A DNA stretch of 64,000 nucleotides, taken from assembly GCA_002778195.1 (NCBI GenBank), contig PCDI01000013.1, positions 1,023,900 to 1,087,899 of the forward strand, in the 5' to 3' direction. The notes below the pieces were generated by a model that did not search any database, had not been told where the DNA came from, and saw only the letters and a list, made by a program, of their open reading frames with translations. A program made the position numbers and the translations under genes. Shown one piece after another: positions 1-10,552 of the stretch. Each line of letters begins with the position of its first letter. The first letter of the stretch is position 1. Source of the DNA: Raffaelea ambrosiae (Eukaryota; Ascomycota; Sordariomycetes; Ophiostomatales; Ophiostomataceae).

Positions 1-427
1 TCTCAATATTGTGGCGGTTTTGCATGTGGCAGGAACAGCCCATGCCTTGAGAAAGCAATCTATATATTTTATGACGGAGCGTGTTTGCATGGTTTCATGC
101 ATGGACTCTACGATGGAAATACAGTCCAGGAGTTTGCTAATGTTTAGTACAACTGCGTGATGGCATGGGTGTTTGAATTGAAAGATGCCATACCCGAATT
201 GAATGTTTAGACCTCCTCGAGATCTCTCCATTGCCTTACTTTCCTCCTCGGCTCTTGACATGTGTTGCAGATCACCTCCACACGATAGTTACTTTCATCA
301 GCTCCCGATGAGCTTTCATCCTTCACAAATTTCACCTCCAACACACGCCATCATCGTTCTCTTTTCAGGATGAAACTCTGTGGCTGTCGCTTTGCTCGTC
401 GAGTATCTGTGTCTCTCACTGGAGAGC
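1..427. other. Intergenic, downstream of paralog P1
   Basis: This is the 3' flank of the minus-strand gene ending at 428. No open frame with coding character is visible on either strand, and no RNA gene is recognisable. Confidence 0.5.
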
Positions 428-1002
428 TCACTGTCCTTCGTCCTCTTCATATTCTGAGTACTCTACGTCGTCCTCTTCAGGCTCAGAGTTCCCTTCTTCA
501 TTCTCGCCATGCTCTGAGTGTGTTTTGTTGATGAGCCAGTTCTGAAACTGGCAGAAACAACAGTCACACTCCTCAACATCTTGGTCCACGGGAAAGGCCG
601 AGTCAAAATTGTCTTGAAGCTCGCCATCGTTGTCCTCTTTAAGGCCCCTGCGCTGCAGATGGATATTCATTTGACTGCACATCTCATTATGCAAGTCACC
701 TAGAGCCGAGTCTAGAGAGGAGTCCATGCCCTTCAACAGGACACCATGAAACTTTGCCAGGTGGCTCCTGGAAGAAGCTGGTGTCACCACAACCGATAGC
801 TCAAACATTGTCTCATAGTGATAGTCCTCCTGCGTATTGCTGCTCGAGATGATGTGAACGTCGTATCCAGGACCAACACAGAAGCGCACATTCTCTAAAT
901 AGAGCATGCCAAGTGTCAGTAAATCTGTGGCAGTGAGACAAAGGCACAGAACGTCTCTTGAATCGTACCCAGAATTTGCTGGCGAAGAAAGGAATCAGAC
1001 AT
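428..1002 (-). CDS. Paralog P1: unknown Cys-cluster protein with acidic tail (166 aa)
   Basis: I do not recognise this family. The gene model is complement(join(428..894,969..1002)). Exon 1 starts at the ATG at 1002 and encodes MSDSFLRQQIL. A 74-bp intron (donor GTACGA, acceptor TTTAG) splits a Glu codon in phase 1, and exon 2 continues NVRFCVGPGYDV. The protein is 166 aa with no signal peptide or membrane segment. It has an N-terminal globular-looking part (about residues 10-110), a cysteine cluster CDCCFC at residues 121-126, and a strongly acidic tail rich in E, D, S and Y. The same plan recurs in the next two genes downstream in coordinate (P2, P3): the E-N-[VIL]-x-F motif, the intron at that codon, the Cys cluster and the acidic tail. 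Homology is inferred from these shared features because overall identity is low. Exon 1 is short, so the exact start is less certain than the frame of exon 2. Confidence 0.6.
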
Positions 1003-1553
1003 GGTCGCCACCGTTCTGCTACTGGGCTCCTCTATTTGGACGACTCTTCTCTTGGTACTGGCCGAAAGAGCTGTTGTAGAAATGTTGAGGCTGAAGCAGA
1101 AACTAAAACCAGGAGAACACAGGCTGAGGTGACTAGTTCGATTTCGATGAGAAGGTGAGAGGACCAATATATATAGAGAAAAGAAGAAGAGAAACAGGGT
1201 GACAAGAAAGACATAGGTGGGTGGGAAAAGTCAGAAGATAATAGTGGTGGCCATATCAGTGACGGGCGTTGAAATTGAAAAGAATACAGCTGGGAGCCAG
1301 TTGGAAGTGACTTGGCGTATCTGGAAACAGGGGCGTGACTGTATCCTTTGCATATTCATAAACAATACAACACTTTCGTTTAAGAATAGTTCAATCTTTA
1401 CGGATCATCTCGGCCGGTTATGTACTTGAGCGACAATTTGTGCTAGATCTCGAGGCTTGCCAATGTTTTTCTGACGTCTTGTTTTCTTAACGAAACATTG
1501 AAACATTCACTTTTCCAGCATCAATTCCGTCAAAATTCACCACACATACACGA
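1003..1553. other. Intergenic between paralogs P1 and P2
   Basis: This holds the upstream region of P1 and the region downstream of the P2 remnant. Overlapping small frames here are not supported. No recognisable RNA gene or repeat is seen. Confidence 0.4.
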
Positions 1554-1554
1554 T

Positions 1555-2245
1555 TCATCTGCAGTGCCCGAGTGGGCAAGATATTTGCAGAGCATTCCCT
1601 CGAGATACCATGTGCAGATCCTCACCGACTTGCTCATCTTGGATGGCGGGCTGGCTGTCCGTATTGTCTTCCCCGGCAGGTCCAACAGTCACAGACGCTG
1701 CCGCCCGAACACGTTCCACTCTATGCTGAATATTGCAACAGTGGCAGGCACAGCCTACAGCTGCGGGATCACTCCAGGGGGCCACGAGATCCCGGCTTCC
1801 GCTGATGCGCATGGCTTGGAAATGATCGGACACCTGCTCCACAGACCAACTGGTCAAGACCCAGCAGTGCACCGCGTTCGGTAGGGCCATGTGCGGTGGC
1901 CAAGCGTATCTCCACGGGTGGGCAATGCTGCCAGAGCCGCTGTTGCTGTGTATCTGCACTGCCAGGTCTCTTCTGCCTTGCGCACGATGACTCTGATGTC
2001 GCTGCCAGGAGCGACACGGAAGCGGATGTTCTCTTACAATTTCATAGGAAACAACGGGGCTGTCAGCAAGGCATTCGCCCGAACTTGGCTGCTATAGTTT
2101 GGGCCGATGCAGAATCTGTGGTGGCCAAAGAGAATAGACACAATATGCGTGCCTATGGAAGAGGACTGCGCAAAGTGCGTCAAGAAAGAAAAAAAACTTG
2201 CTGTACTTCTAGTTTTCGGCTTGGGCACGACCGAGTGCTATCCAT
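1555..2245 (-). pseudogene. Paralog P2: frameshifted copy of the P1/P3 family
   Basis: A candidate exon 1 (2207..2245) encodes MDSTRSCPSRKLE. It is followed by a 176-bp intron (donor GTACAG, acceptor AAGAG) and an exon starting at 2030 that reads NIRFRVAPGSDIRVIV. This gives L-E-N-I-x-F, matching P1 (L-E-N-V-x-F) and P3 (L-E-N-L-x-F). That frame stops at 1854, after a total of 71 aa. The sequence resembling the rest of the family continues in another minus frame, open from 1959 to 1555. It carries the cysteine cluster CACHCC (about 1735-1752) and a mildly acidic tail. A frameshift near 1895-1925 would join the two halves. I therefore read this as a decaying copy. A sequencing indel or an unrecognised small intron are the alternatives. 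Intron boundaries appear shifted by 2 nt relative to P1 and P3. Confidence 0.5.
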
Positions 2246-2615
2246 CTGAAAAAAAGAAAACGTCAAGGTATTTGGAAATGAATCCAGCAAGCAGGATAGT
2301 AGAAATCAAAGAGCAGCATGCGTGCATTATTTCATTGATGGATTGTGCTTAGACGGGCATTCTTCAAAAAATTCTGCGCATTGTTCGCTCCCAGACCAAG
2401 CCCTCATCATCCCATGATCCTCCCCAGGAGTAAATCGAAACGCAAACATCTTTTTCACCTTCTGTTTCTGTTGTTCGAGACTCTTTCTTGCTCCCCCCAT
2501 CACCCAGGCAGAAGATGCTTTGCTAAACCCGCCGCCATGCCTGGCAAGATCCGGTCCTTCGTTGGCTCAGCTCGCGCGTGGGATTCTTTTCGGGTATTCA
2601 GCACCCCGAGGAGTC
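2246..2615. other. Intergenic between paralogs P2 and P3
   Basis: A 370-bp flank between the start of P2 and the stop of P3. Nothing else is recognised. Confidence 0.4.
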
Positions 2616-3723
2616 CTACGTCCGACGGCGCACAGGAGCCCGGCCCCGCGGCACGGGGGCCGCCCGCGCCGCGTTCCATCCTCCACGATGCGTCATGCTG
2701 CTTGCGTCGCCCGAAACGTCGCCGGCCGCGCCATCGTCGCCCGCGCCGCCGTCCGTGGTGCCGCCCGCATTCTCCCAGTCGAAGGGAACGTGCGCGGAGG
2801 CCTTGCTGTGCGGCGGCACGTCCTGCCCGCTGGAAGCGGCTTTGTCCGCCACCGTGACGGTCAGAGCGGTGATGGCTTCCTGGACCTTGGCCAGCGCGGT
2901 CAGAATGGCGTCATTGCTGGCGGCGGCGGCGGTGGTGGTGGTGGTGCCAGGAGTGGCCCGGACGGCGGGCGGAGTCCACTCCTGCCAGCCCTGTGTGGGA
3001 CGCCCCCCGGCCGCCTTGTTGGCATCGTAGTGGCCATCAGCGTCGGCCTGTTCGGTGGCGATGGTGGAGGCGGAGGCATGGGCCGAGGAGGAGGCCTGGG
3101 CGGGGGGGACGGCAGAGGCGTGGTCCGAACAACCTCCTTCGTTGTCCAAGAACGCGTCGTTCTTGTCATCGTCGTCGTTGTAGTCGTCGTCGTTGCAGTC
3201 GTCGTCGTCTCCGGTTGTCTGGTTGAACCGCACACAGCAACAGGCGCACTCACACCAGCCATTGATTGTGTCGTCGCTCTCCAGACGACGGCCGGCCGTC
3301 CAGTCGGCCGAGGTGACCCCCCGCGACGCGGCATGGGTTGCCACCTCCTCGATCGACGCCTCGTGCAGGTGCCTCAGCGCATCCGAGGAGCGGGCGGACT
3401 TGCGTGAGAGGAGGACACGCTGGACGCCCGGCTGGTCGTAGCCATCGGGGTAGACGGTCATCAGACAGGACGCCCGGTAACGCTTTACAAACGTATACGG
3501 GTCTGCCACGGTGTGTTCCAGGAGCCGAAGGTCGACCTCGGAGCCGGCGCAGAAGCAGAGGTTCTCTGTTTGGTTTGTGTGTCAAACACAGCCAGTATCA
3601 GCACAGGGGGGGGTATATCTTCTCGAAAGGGGTTTTCATTTTTGTCCAAGATTGGCAAAATCCAATTCACGAACCGAGAGTCTGTTCCCGAAGGTACAGC
3701 AGATCACCACAATGACGGGCCAT
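2616..3723 (-). CDS. Paralog P3: unknown Cys-cluster protein with long low-complexity tail (332 aa)
   Basis: Same unrecognised family as P1. The model is complement(join(2616..3565,3675..3723)). Exon 1 encodes MARHCGDLLYLREQTL. A 109-bp intron (donor GTTCGT, acceptor AACAG) again splits a Glu codon in phase 1, exactly as in P1, and exon 2 begins NLCFCAGSEVDL. The cysteine cluster CECACCC lies at residues 121-127, the same distance from the start as in P1 (121-126). It is followed by an Asp/Asn-rich run. The remaining ~190 residues are Ala/Ser/Thr/Gly-rich with a short Thr repeat and one amphipathic segment (about DAILTALAKVQEAITAL), which could be a coiled coil. P1 lacks this extension. No signal peptide is seen. 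Function is unknown. A further intron in the 3' part cannot be excluded. The overlapping plus-strand frames in this region are GC-driven shadows. Confidence 0.6.
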
Positions 3724-5048
3724 GGTGGGCTCTTTGCAAGGGGTACAGAATAGGGTTTGGTCTTGGTGATCTTGGTCTTGTTTGCTGGGAGACAATCGGA
3801 CAAGGATGTTGAAGACGAGCATCGAAATAAAGCCTGGAAAAGAGAATGAAAAGAGAGTTGAAGAGCGCAGACCTTCACGAAGGAAGAGAAGCGTTTTGTA
3901 CCTGGAAGCCACCCAGGAGAGAAGAGGCCGTCACAGAGCAGGTGTTGGAGAAAAGAAGAAGAGAAAGAAAAGCATGAGACCCTGAAGAAAAAGAAGGGGG
4001 GGCCTTTTGTACCCAGAAATCCGAGTGAGCGAGTCCTCTGGCCCGCCGGCTTGCTGGACAAGGTGAAAGGAGGTTGAGGAGAGCCGAGTGAGAACACGAA
4101 CTCGAGCCGTGCCTGAAGGCCATCTGAAATGGAACCGAAAAAAAGGATGGGATGTGATGACAAGGAAGAAAGGCCGAGAGCACTCATGGCATTTGGTACT
4201 ATCTGGGCTGAACCGACGATGCCTTGAATCTGAAATAGGCCAAAGTCGAAATCCGAAGTGGCAGCTATGAAGTAGCAGTTGCACATCACTCTACCAGCGA
4301 ATAACAACGACAAAGGAGAATGTAAACAGTAGAGCACTTATACCACGGCTTTGGTCTCACGTGCGTTGAACTAATCATGCCTTTGCTGTAACTTATCACT
4401 AGTTTGTACGCGCAATGCAAAAGTAAGATTGATAACGAGGTATATCTATAAAAGAGGACATAGAAACACATGCTCATGTTTTTTTTTTCGCGGACGTAAA
4501 AGGAAACAATGTACTGAGAAGAAGGATCGAGTATGAAAAAAAAAGAATAATTAACAAGAACCAAAATAAGGGGGGGGCATGGGACATGTAACATAAACAA
4601 GAAGCAGACAGGTATTCAAACCAGTAAAAGATAATAAAACAAAATACAACGAAAGGGCATCCATAAAAGAAGAAGAAGAAGTTGTCTATTTTGTTGTGTG
4701 TGTGTGTGTGTTTGTGAGCGTGCATGACATCCAAAAATCAAGAACCATTTTTTTTTTCTTTCGCCCTGTCTTCCCCCTGTTATGTGCTGTATCCACCCCT
4801 TCCCATGATTTTGCTTTTCCATTAAAATTTTTTTTTTTGCGCTGAATTTGTGCCGCGTTGGTTTTGGGTAGGATATGTGTGAGAGTCCTTCTGTGCAAAT
4901 AGGAGAAATGAAGACAACAAAAAACGCCGTCCCAATGCCCGTCAATAAATTCCCTGCGTCCTATACTGGAAAGTGTCGTATCTAATAGATAGAGAAACAA
5001 TTGGTTAGCATCGACGAATCCACATGGTTCCCATGAGGGGAGGTAGAC
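3724..5048. other. Intergenic: P3 upstream region and PIK1 3' flank
   Basis: About 1.3 kb with homopolymer A/T runs (for example 4481-4490, 4749-4758, 4829-4838) and a short GT repeat near 4696-4711. No frame with coding character is seen. The right part probably contains the PIK1 3' UTR. Confidence 0.45.
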
Positions 5049-8000
5049 TTACAGCCGCGTGTAGTAGCTCCCCAGCGACTTGGCAATCAGCTCGTTCTCG
5101 ACAAACTGCTCTGCGTCCTCAGCGCTCAGGTGGAGCTGGAAGCGCTGGCGCAGGTTGGCTGTCGCCTGCATGACACCGGCGCCGAAGCACGGCATCTTGG
5201 ACTCGCGGCCCATCATGCTGACGAGGTCGATCACATTGTCGGCCGACTTGCGCAGGGCCTGGAAGGCCTGCTTGCACAGCCGCTTGTAGTCGTCAAACTC
5301 GGGCGAGCCCAGGCCGCCGAGCACCTCGACGTACTCGTGCGTCAGCTTGAACGGTGCCGCCTCAAAGGCCACAGATCCGGGCGAGTTGGACAGCATGAAG
5401 CCAAAGTCAATGTGCACAATGTGGCCCTCGTTGTCCACCAGTACGTTGCCGTTGTGTCGGTCCTTGAGCTGCAGCACGTACGAGATGATGCTGTACGCCG
5501 CCAGCGACCGCTTGAACGCGTCCACGCCCGCCTTGTACGCCTCGCTGTCGTCGCTGCCAAACGCCTTGACAAAGTAGTCCTTGAGCGTGGCAATGCGACG
5601 CCGCGGGTTCTGGCCTGCTTCCACCGAAGCCAGCGTCAGACTGCGCTTGATCGAGTGCAGCGACACGCCGTTGGTGATGGTCTCGATCAGCCCCGACGAC
5701 TCGCCCGTCACCAGGATCCTCATCAGCTTCACCCACACCTTGACGCCCGCGTCCACCCAGATCCTGTGGCAGACCAAGATCAGCTGGCACGCAAACGCCT
5801 CCTGCCGCAGATCCGCACCCGTCTTGACAATCACGCTCACCAGATCCCAATTCTTCATCCACCCGTACGGCGATGACCGCCGGATCCGCTCCCGCTTCAG
5901 GTCCCATGCTTCTCCAAAGACAGCTGCGCTCGGGTCGTCCCGGTCACCCTTGCGCTGCAGGCCGCCCGTCTTGAAGTCGTTCTCCATCCGGTCGATACCA
6001 GCATCGGGGTTTACCCCCTTTTGGTCGCCGACACCGGCCGCGGCAGCTGCAGCGGCCGTGTCCTCGTCGTCATTGGTGTCCGCGACGCTGGTGGCGGAGC
6101 TGTGATGGTTCGAGCCAGAACCGCCAGCACCGGCGACCGAGGCCGCGGCCGCGTTAGCAACACTCGCCTTGGCCAGGACCATGTCAAACGTCGGGCCTTG
6201 GCCGTCGTCCAGCTCGAAGCTCTGCTCTTCCAAGCTTTGCATGCTGGCAATGATCTTGGCCCGGATGGCGGCCACTTCCTGCTTGGGCCGCTTGCCGCTG
6301 GTCGCCTCCAGCTGCGCAAGCATCTGCGAGGCCGTCCGCATGTGTGTGGCTAGTGCCGAAAAGTCGGGCTGGTCGACAGAGTGGTTGCCCCGAATGATGG
6401 GCAGAGTCATTTTGCGGAGAAGCGGGCCGGGGCTGCTGGACCGCGACGTCGACGCGGCCGAGCTCCGTGGCGTGCTGTCCGATACAGTGGCGGTCCACGT
6501 CGTTGCTGCAACAGATGCCGACGATCCGGTGCCTGCGCTTGCCTGCCTGCTGGACGAGGACACGCCTTGCAGGGGGTGCGGTCGCGCCGAACCGCCGTTG
6601 TTCAATGGCGGAAATGCTGCTGACGAAGGCCGCTTCGATGTGGAGGCGGATTCGTCGTCGTCCTCAAATGGCTTCAAGAGCGGCGAGCTGCCGAGATCAC
6701 CCGATGTTGGCTCGAAGACGCTGTCAACGTCGAGTGCCGCGGCAGCAGCGGCGGCGGCAGCAGCAGCAGCGGCAGCGGCATCGGTGGCACGAGATGAGCT
6801 GGTGACCGAGTCAGACAGGTCGAAGATGCGCCTCCGCGTGCCTTGCTCGGCCACAAGGGTGGCAAGGAGTCTCTCGTTGTCCGACGAATCGGGGTCGAAT
6901 GTGAAGTCTTCGCGCAGAATCTCGACCATGAGCAGGTACGGGACCTTTTCGGCACTGTTAAGCACGGTGGCTTCGGCCGGGTTGAGACGGACGATCCGGT
7001 GGTGCCGGCTCTTGCTGGGCGTGCCGTTCACGAGGGCCGGAGGGCAGATCACGGGGATGTCGACTTCGGCCGGGAGGTCCTGCGCAATGAGCGCAAGCTC
7101 GGCACGCAGGGCGCTGAGACGCGCCTGTTTCGGCACGCTGACCAGCCGGTTGGAGATGTCTTCGAGGGCGCGCAGAAACTGGGTCTCGCAGCGGAAATAG
7201 TTTTGGCGCAGCAGGCGGACCTTCTGGTCCGACGTCATGTCGGCCACGTTGATCAGTCGTGGCTTGCCGTGGTGCGAGTGCCGCCGTGCCAGCGACGGGC
7301 CGTCTTGCGGGCGCAGGCCGGCGGAAACGGGGGTTGGTGGCCGGGTGGCCATGCGGGGCGACCGCAGCTCTGGCAGGGGCAGAGACGAGGTGCTCATGCG
7401 CGCTTCCAGCGAAATGGACTCGAGGTGGTGAAGCGCCGGCGGCAGTGTCCGCAAGCTGCCGTGGTCGTTGCTGGGGATGCGGAAGGAGGAATTGAGACTG
7501 GACGAGGATCCCGGGCGGGATGACACGCGGTGCTTCGTCTTCGACGGATGCTTGGGCGAGCGCGCCGGCGTCGACGTCGACTCCCTCGGCGACCGGAGCA
7601 GCTCCGGAGTGCTGGCATGCGATCGGCTCGACACCGCTCCGCCGGACTTCGGCCCCGGTCCGCTGCCGCCTCCGCTGCCGCCTCCGCTGCCCTCCTTTGT
7701 ACGCCTGCTGCTGACTTTGGACGATATGGCCGCGACTGTGTGCGCCCGGCTCGGCCTCGTCGAGACTGTCTTGGCTGAGAGGTCCGCATGGTCCGACTCG
7801 GTCGGGGTCACCGCTGCTGCTGTGGCGCTGTCGCTCGGAGGAGACGGTTTGCGAGCCTGGGAAATGGCCAGAGGGCCGGCCCAGCGGGGGAGGAGTGGGA
7901 GGCCGACGCTGGCAAGGACGAAGCTGGCCAGGACCGTGACGGGGAGGACGTTCTCGCTGATCTTCTCGTGCTGGCCAGAGTCGGGCAAGCCAAAGACGAT

Positions 8001-8541
8001 GTTCTGGACCTTGTTGTAGACGCGCCGGCAGGTTTGGAAGGCATCGGTCTGCGGATTGGCAGCCAGGTCGTGGAGGTAGGTTTGGAAGAGCCAGAACGTC
8101 TGCGAGAGAGAAAAGGGAAGCGGGTCAGCTAGAGGGCCACGCACAAACGCACCCGACACCAATTGTTCGACAGGCCGGACTCACAAGCAAGGCTGCCGTC
8201 ACGGATTCTTCGCACAGGTCGAGGAGAAACTCCTCCAAGGCCATCGACTCATTGTTGACGCTGATTATAAGGTGGCACAGCTGAGGCAGGAAGAACTCAA
8301 TGTCCTCGTAGGGGAACTGGCGCAACTTGTTGCAGAGGACATAGTGGATGCCCACATGGTCGGCATAGCGGCTGCCGCGGTCAGCAAGTACGGGCGAGAG
8401 GGGGGGGGGGGAGGGGGAGCAAAGAAAAGCAAGGACGGGAGAGCCGGTCCACGGGACTTACTCGAGGTAGGAAACAGAGAGGAAGGGGTTCGCGTTGAAG
8501 ACGTCGCTCTCGAAGAATCGCTTCAGCAAATCCCACGACAT
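5049..8541 (-). CDS. pik1: Phosphatidylinositol 4-kinase, Pik1/PI4K-beta type (1105 aa)
   Basis: Phosphorylates phosphatidylinositol at the 4-position. In yeast, Pik1 makes the Golgi and nuclear PI4P pool needed for secretion. The model is complement(join(5049..8099,8185..8371,8462..8541)), with introns of 85 and 90 bp that keep frame. The N-terminus (MSWDLLKRFF.., then RYADHVGIHYVLCNKL and LPQLCHLIISV) corresponds to the lipid-kinase-unique/helical region. The middle ~500 residues are Ser/Pro/Ala-rich and disordered, with a run of Ala. The C-terminal kinase domain shows YGWMKNWDLVSVIVKTGADL, the catalytic loop DRHNGN (about residues 969-974) and the metal-binding HIDFGF (about 985-990). The protein then ends in the conserved PIK1 C-terminal helices. 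The length is normal for filamentous fungi. The start was chosen as the ATG of a short exon whose sequence fits the family. Large plus-strand open frames over this gene are shadows. Confidence 0.93.
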
Positions 8542-10552
8542 TTGGCGAAACGGGGCAGCACGCAGATTAAAAGTGTACGGGTATCAAATATGCAAAAAGA
8601 AGCAGAGAAGAGAGCAGCAGAGCGAAGAGGAGCGAGTGCAAACGGGAGGAACGAAGAAGAGAGAGCGTCTGTTGTGATTCCTCGGCCGGGCTTCGGTGGT
8701 GTCTGGGGCCTATTGGCGCGCCAGGGTGCAGGCAAGAGACGAGCAACGGGAAACAACAAGGCGCCGCGAAGAGCGAGACATCTGCAAGAAACGGGGGTTC
8801 ACCGGCATGCGAGCAGGGTGTGAGAGCACGGGTGGTGGTGGTGGTGGTGGTGGGCGTGTTCGAAGAAGAGGCCGTTGGAGAAAGGCGCCGAAGAGGACTC
8901 GAGGAGGAGGGGGGGGGAGGATGAACAGGAAGTACGAGGGCGACAAAAAAAGTAGCCTCAGAGGAAGCACTGCTGAAAGGAGGGTTCGAAAGAGGCAGGC
9001 CGAGAAGAGGGAACCTGAAAGGGGAGCTTGAAGTCGAGCTCGAAAGAAGACACCTCAAAAGGAGACACCTCAAGAGAAAGACACCAAAAAGACGCTACTC
9101 AAAGGAGACACGTTTAGGCGAGACGGTTCGGCATGGGGTCGCTGCGGCCGAGAGGCATGCGCCAGACGAGACAACCCGGCAGACAAAAGAAAAGGGGGAA
9201 AAAAGGTCCGAGAGGTTCGAGAGACGCCGACACCGAACGGAGGGACGAGAGGAGGCGGGCGGACGGCAGGTGAGGTTTCGTTGTTCTGGGCGCGGTCGTG
9301 TTGGAACACAGTGACAAAGACGAGAGAAGAGAAAGTGGCACGGAAGACACGGGCAGGAAGGAGCGATGGGTGCGGCCGCGGAGCTGCCACAGGCCCAGGG
9401 CAGGCGAGAAAACAGTTAGTTAATAATTATACTATGCGCCCTAGTACGAAGTGACTAGTGCCAAACCGTTCCGAGCAGGTAGCGTCCTTTGCGTTTTACG
9501 GGGACCATTGCAGTAATCGTGTCTTACCCAGTCAGGGGGGGGAACCTGCCTATTGCAGGGCCTACGTGTATCTGCTCCGGTGCAGCTCTGCGCCATGGTT
9601 GGTGGGGCCACTGAGCTTATTACGGTGAAATGCAAATATTAGGGAGTGCTTGTGGGAAAGAAGTTCAGGGGAACGTCGCCTGCCAAACGCGCTGCGAAAA
9701 TAATATGCCACTTTGGGCAACTTCTCGGGGATGATCAGGCTCCGCTTTCAGCAGAGGGCCTCGGTCTTGGCTGTTTCGACCGTGATTGCCTGGGTAGTGG
9801 AAGCGAGCAACTGGTTGGCGCTGACAAGATGACCCGAGAGGTCTTAGCCAGGGGTGCGTAGGCAGAAGCAGACGCAAAGACGTGCACGAATACCGCGACT
9901 ACGAGGGTGCGTTCGAGAGTGCTCTGTTCTGCCAGCACTATTCCCGGCTCGTGATGTAACCTGGTTCGACCGGACGCCGTTATTGCGGACAGTCTCAGAC
10001 TGGTCCATGGGTCTCAGTGAGTCTCGTTTCGAGCTCTTCCTTACACCCCAAAGGCATCCTGTTCACGTATGGTCTAACGGCACTCGTAAGATGTGTGTGC
10101 GCGCGCGCGCGCGTGTGTGTGTATGCGGGCGTACCTCATAAGAGCACGCGAAACTTCCTATTTCCTTGCTCTCCGTCAAAAAGACCATCGTCGGCTTCCT
10201 TTTCAGACTCGCTAACCAGAGCCGGGCAAAAGAAACAATCTAGTCTAGGGATCCATGAGAAACAGACAACAAAAATGGGACTATCGGATGGAGTGGCACG
10301 GATGGTGTGCAGGAACACAAGGCAATGACAACATGGATCCAAGAACAAAAGCCAAACCAGACTGAGCATGAGGTGTAATAATATAGAGTCGAAATCAACG
10401 CGCTGTTCTTCCATCCACAGGGCGCCATGCAAAGAGCAGAAAAATGTGACATAGGAGAGAGAAGGAGAGGGAGGGAGAGAGAGAGGGCGAGGGAAAGAGA
10501 AAAGGGACGAGAGAGGCGAGAGCCAGAAAACGGGACGCTCTCTCGCAGACTC
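8542..10552. other. Intergenic: PIK1 promoter and NC2-alpha 3' flank
   Basis: About 2 kb with no supportable gene. It contains purine-rich stretches (8560-9110) and an alternating GT/GC tract near 10092-10123. The left part is the PIK1 upstream region and the right part the 3' flank of the gene ending at 10553. Confidence 0.45.

Noticed and set aside
428..3723. Possibility that the paralog array encodes secreted effectors
   Set aside because: None of the three N-termini has a signal peptide or hydrophobic core, and the Cys residues are clustered rather than spaced as in small secreted proteins.
8272..8823. 183-codon plus-strand frame over the PIK1 5' end
   Set aside because: It overlaps well-supported PIK1 exons 1 and 2 on the other strand and is Arg/Glu/Gly-biased.
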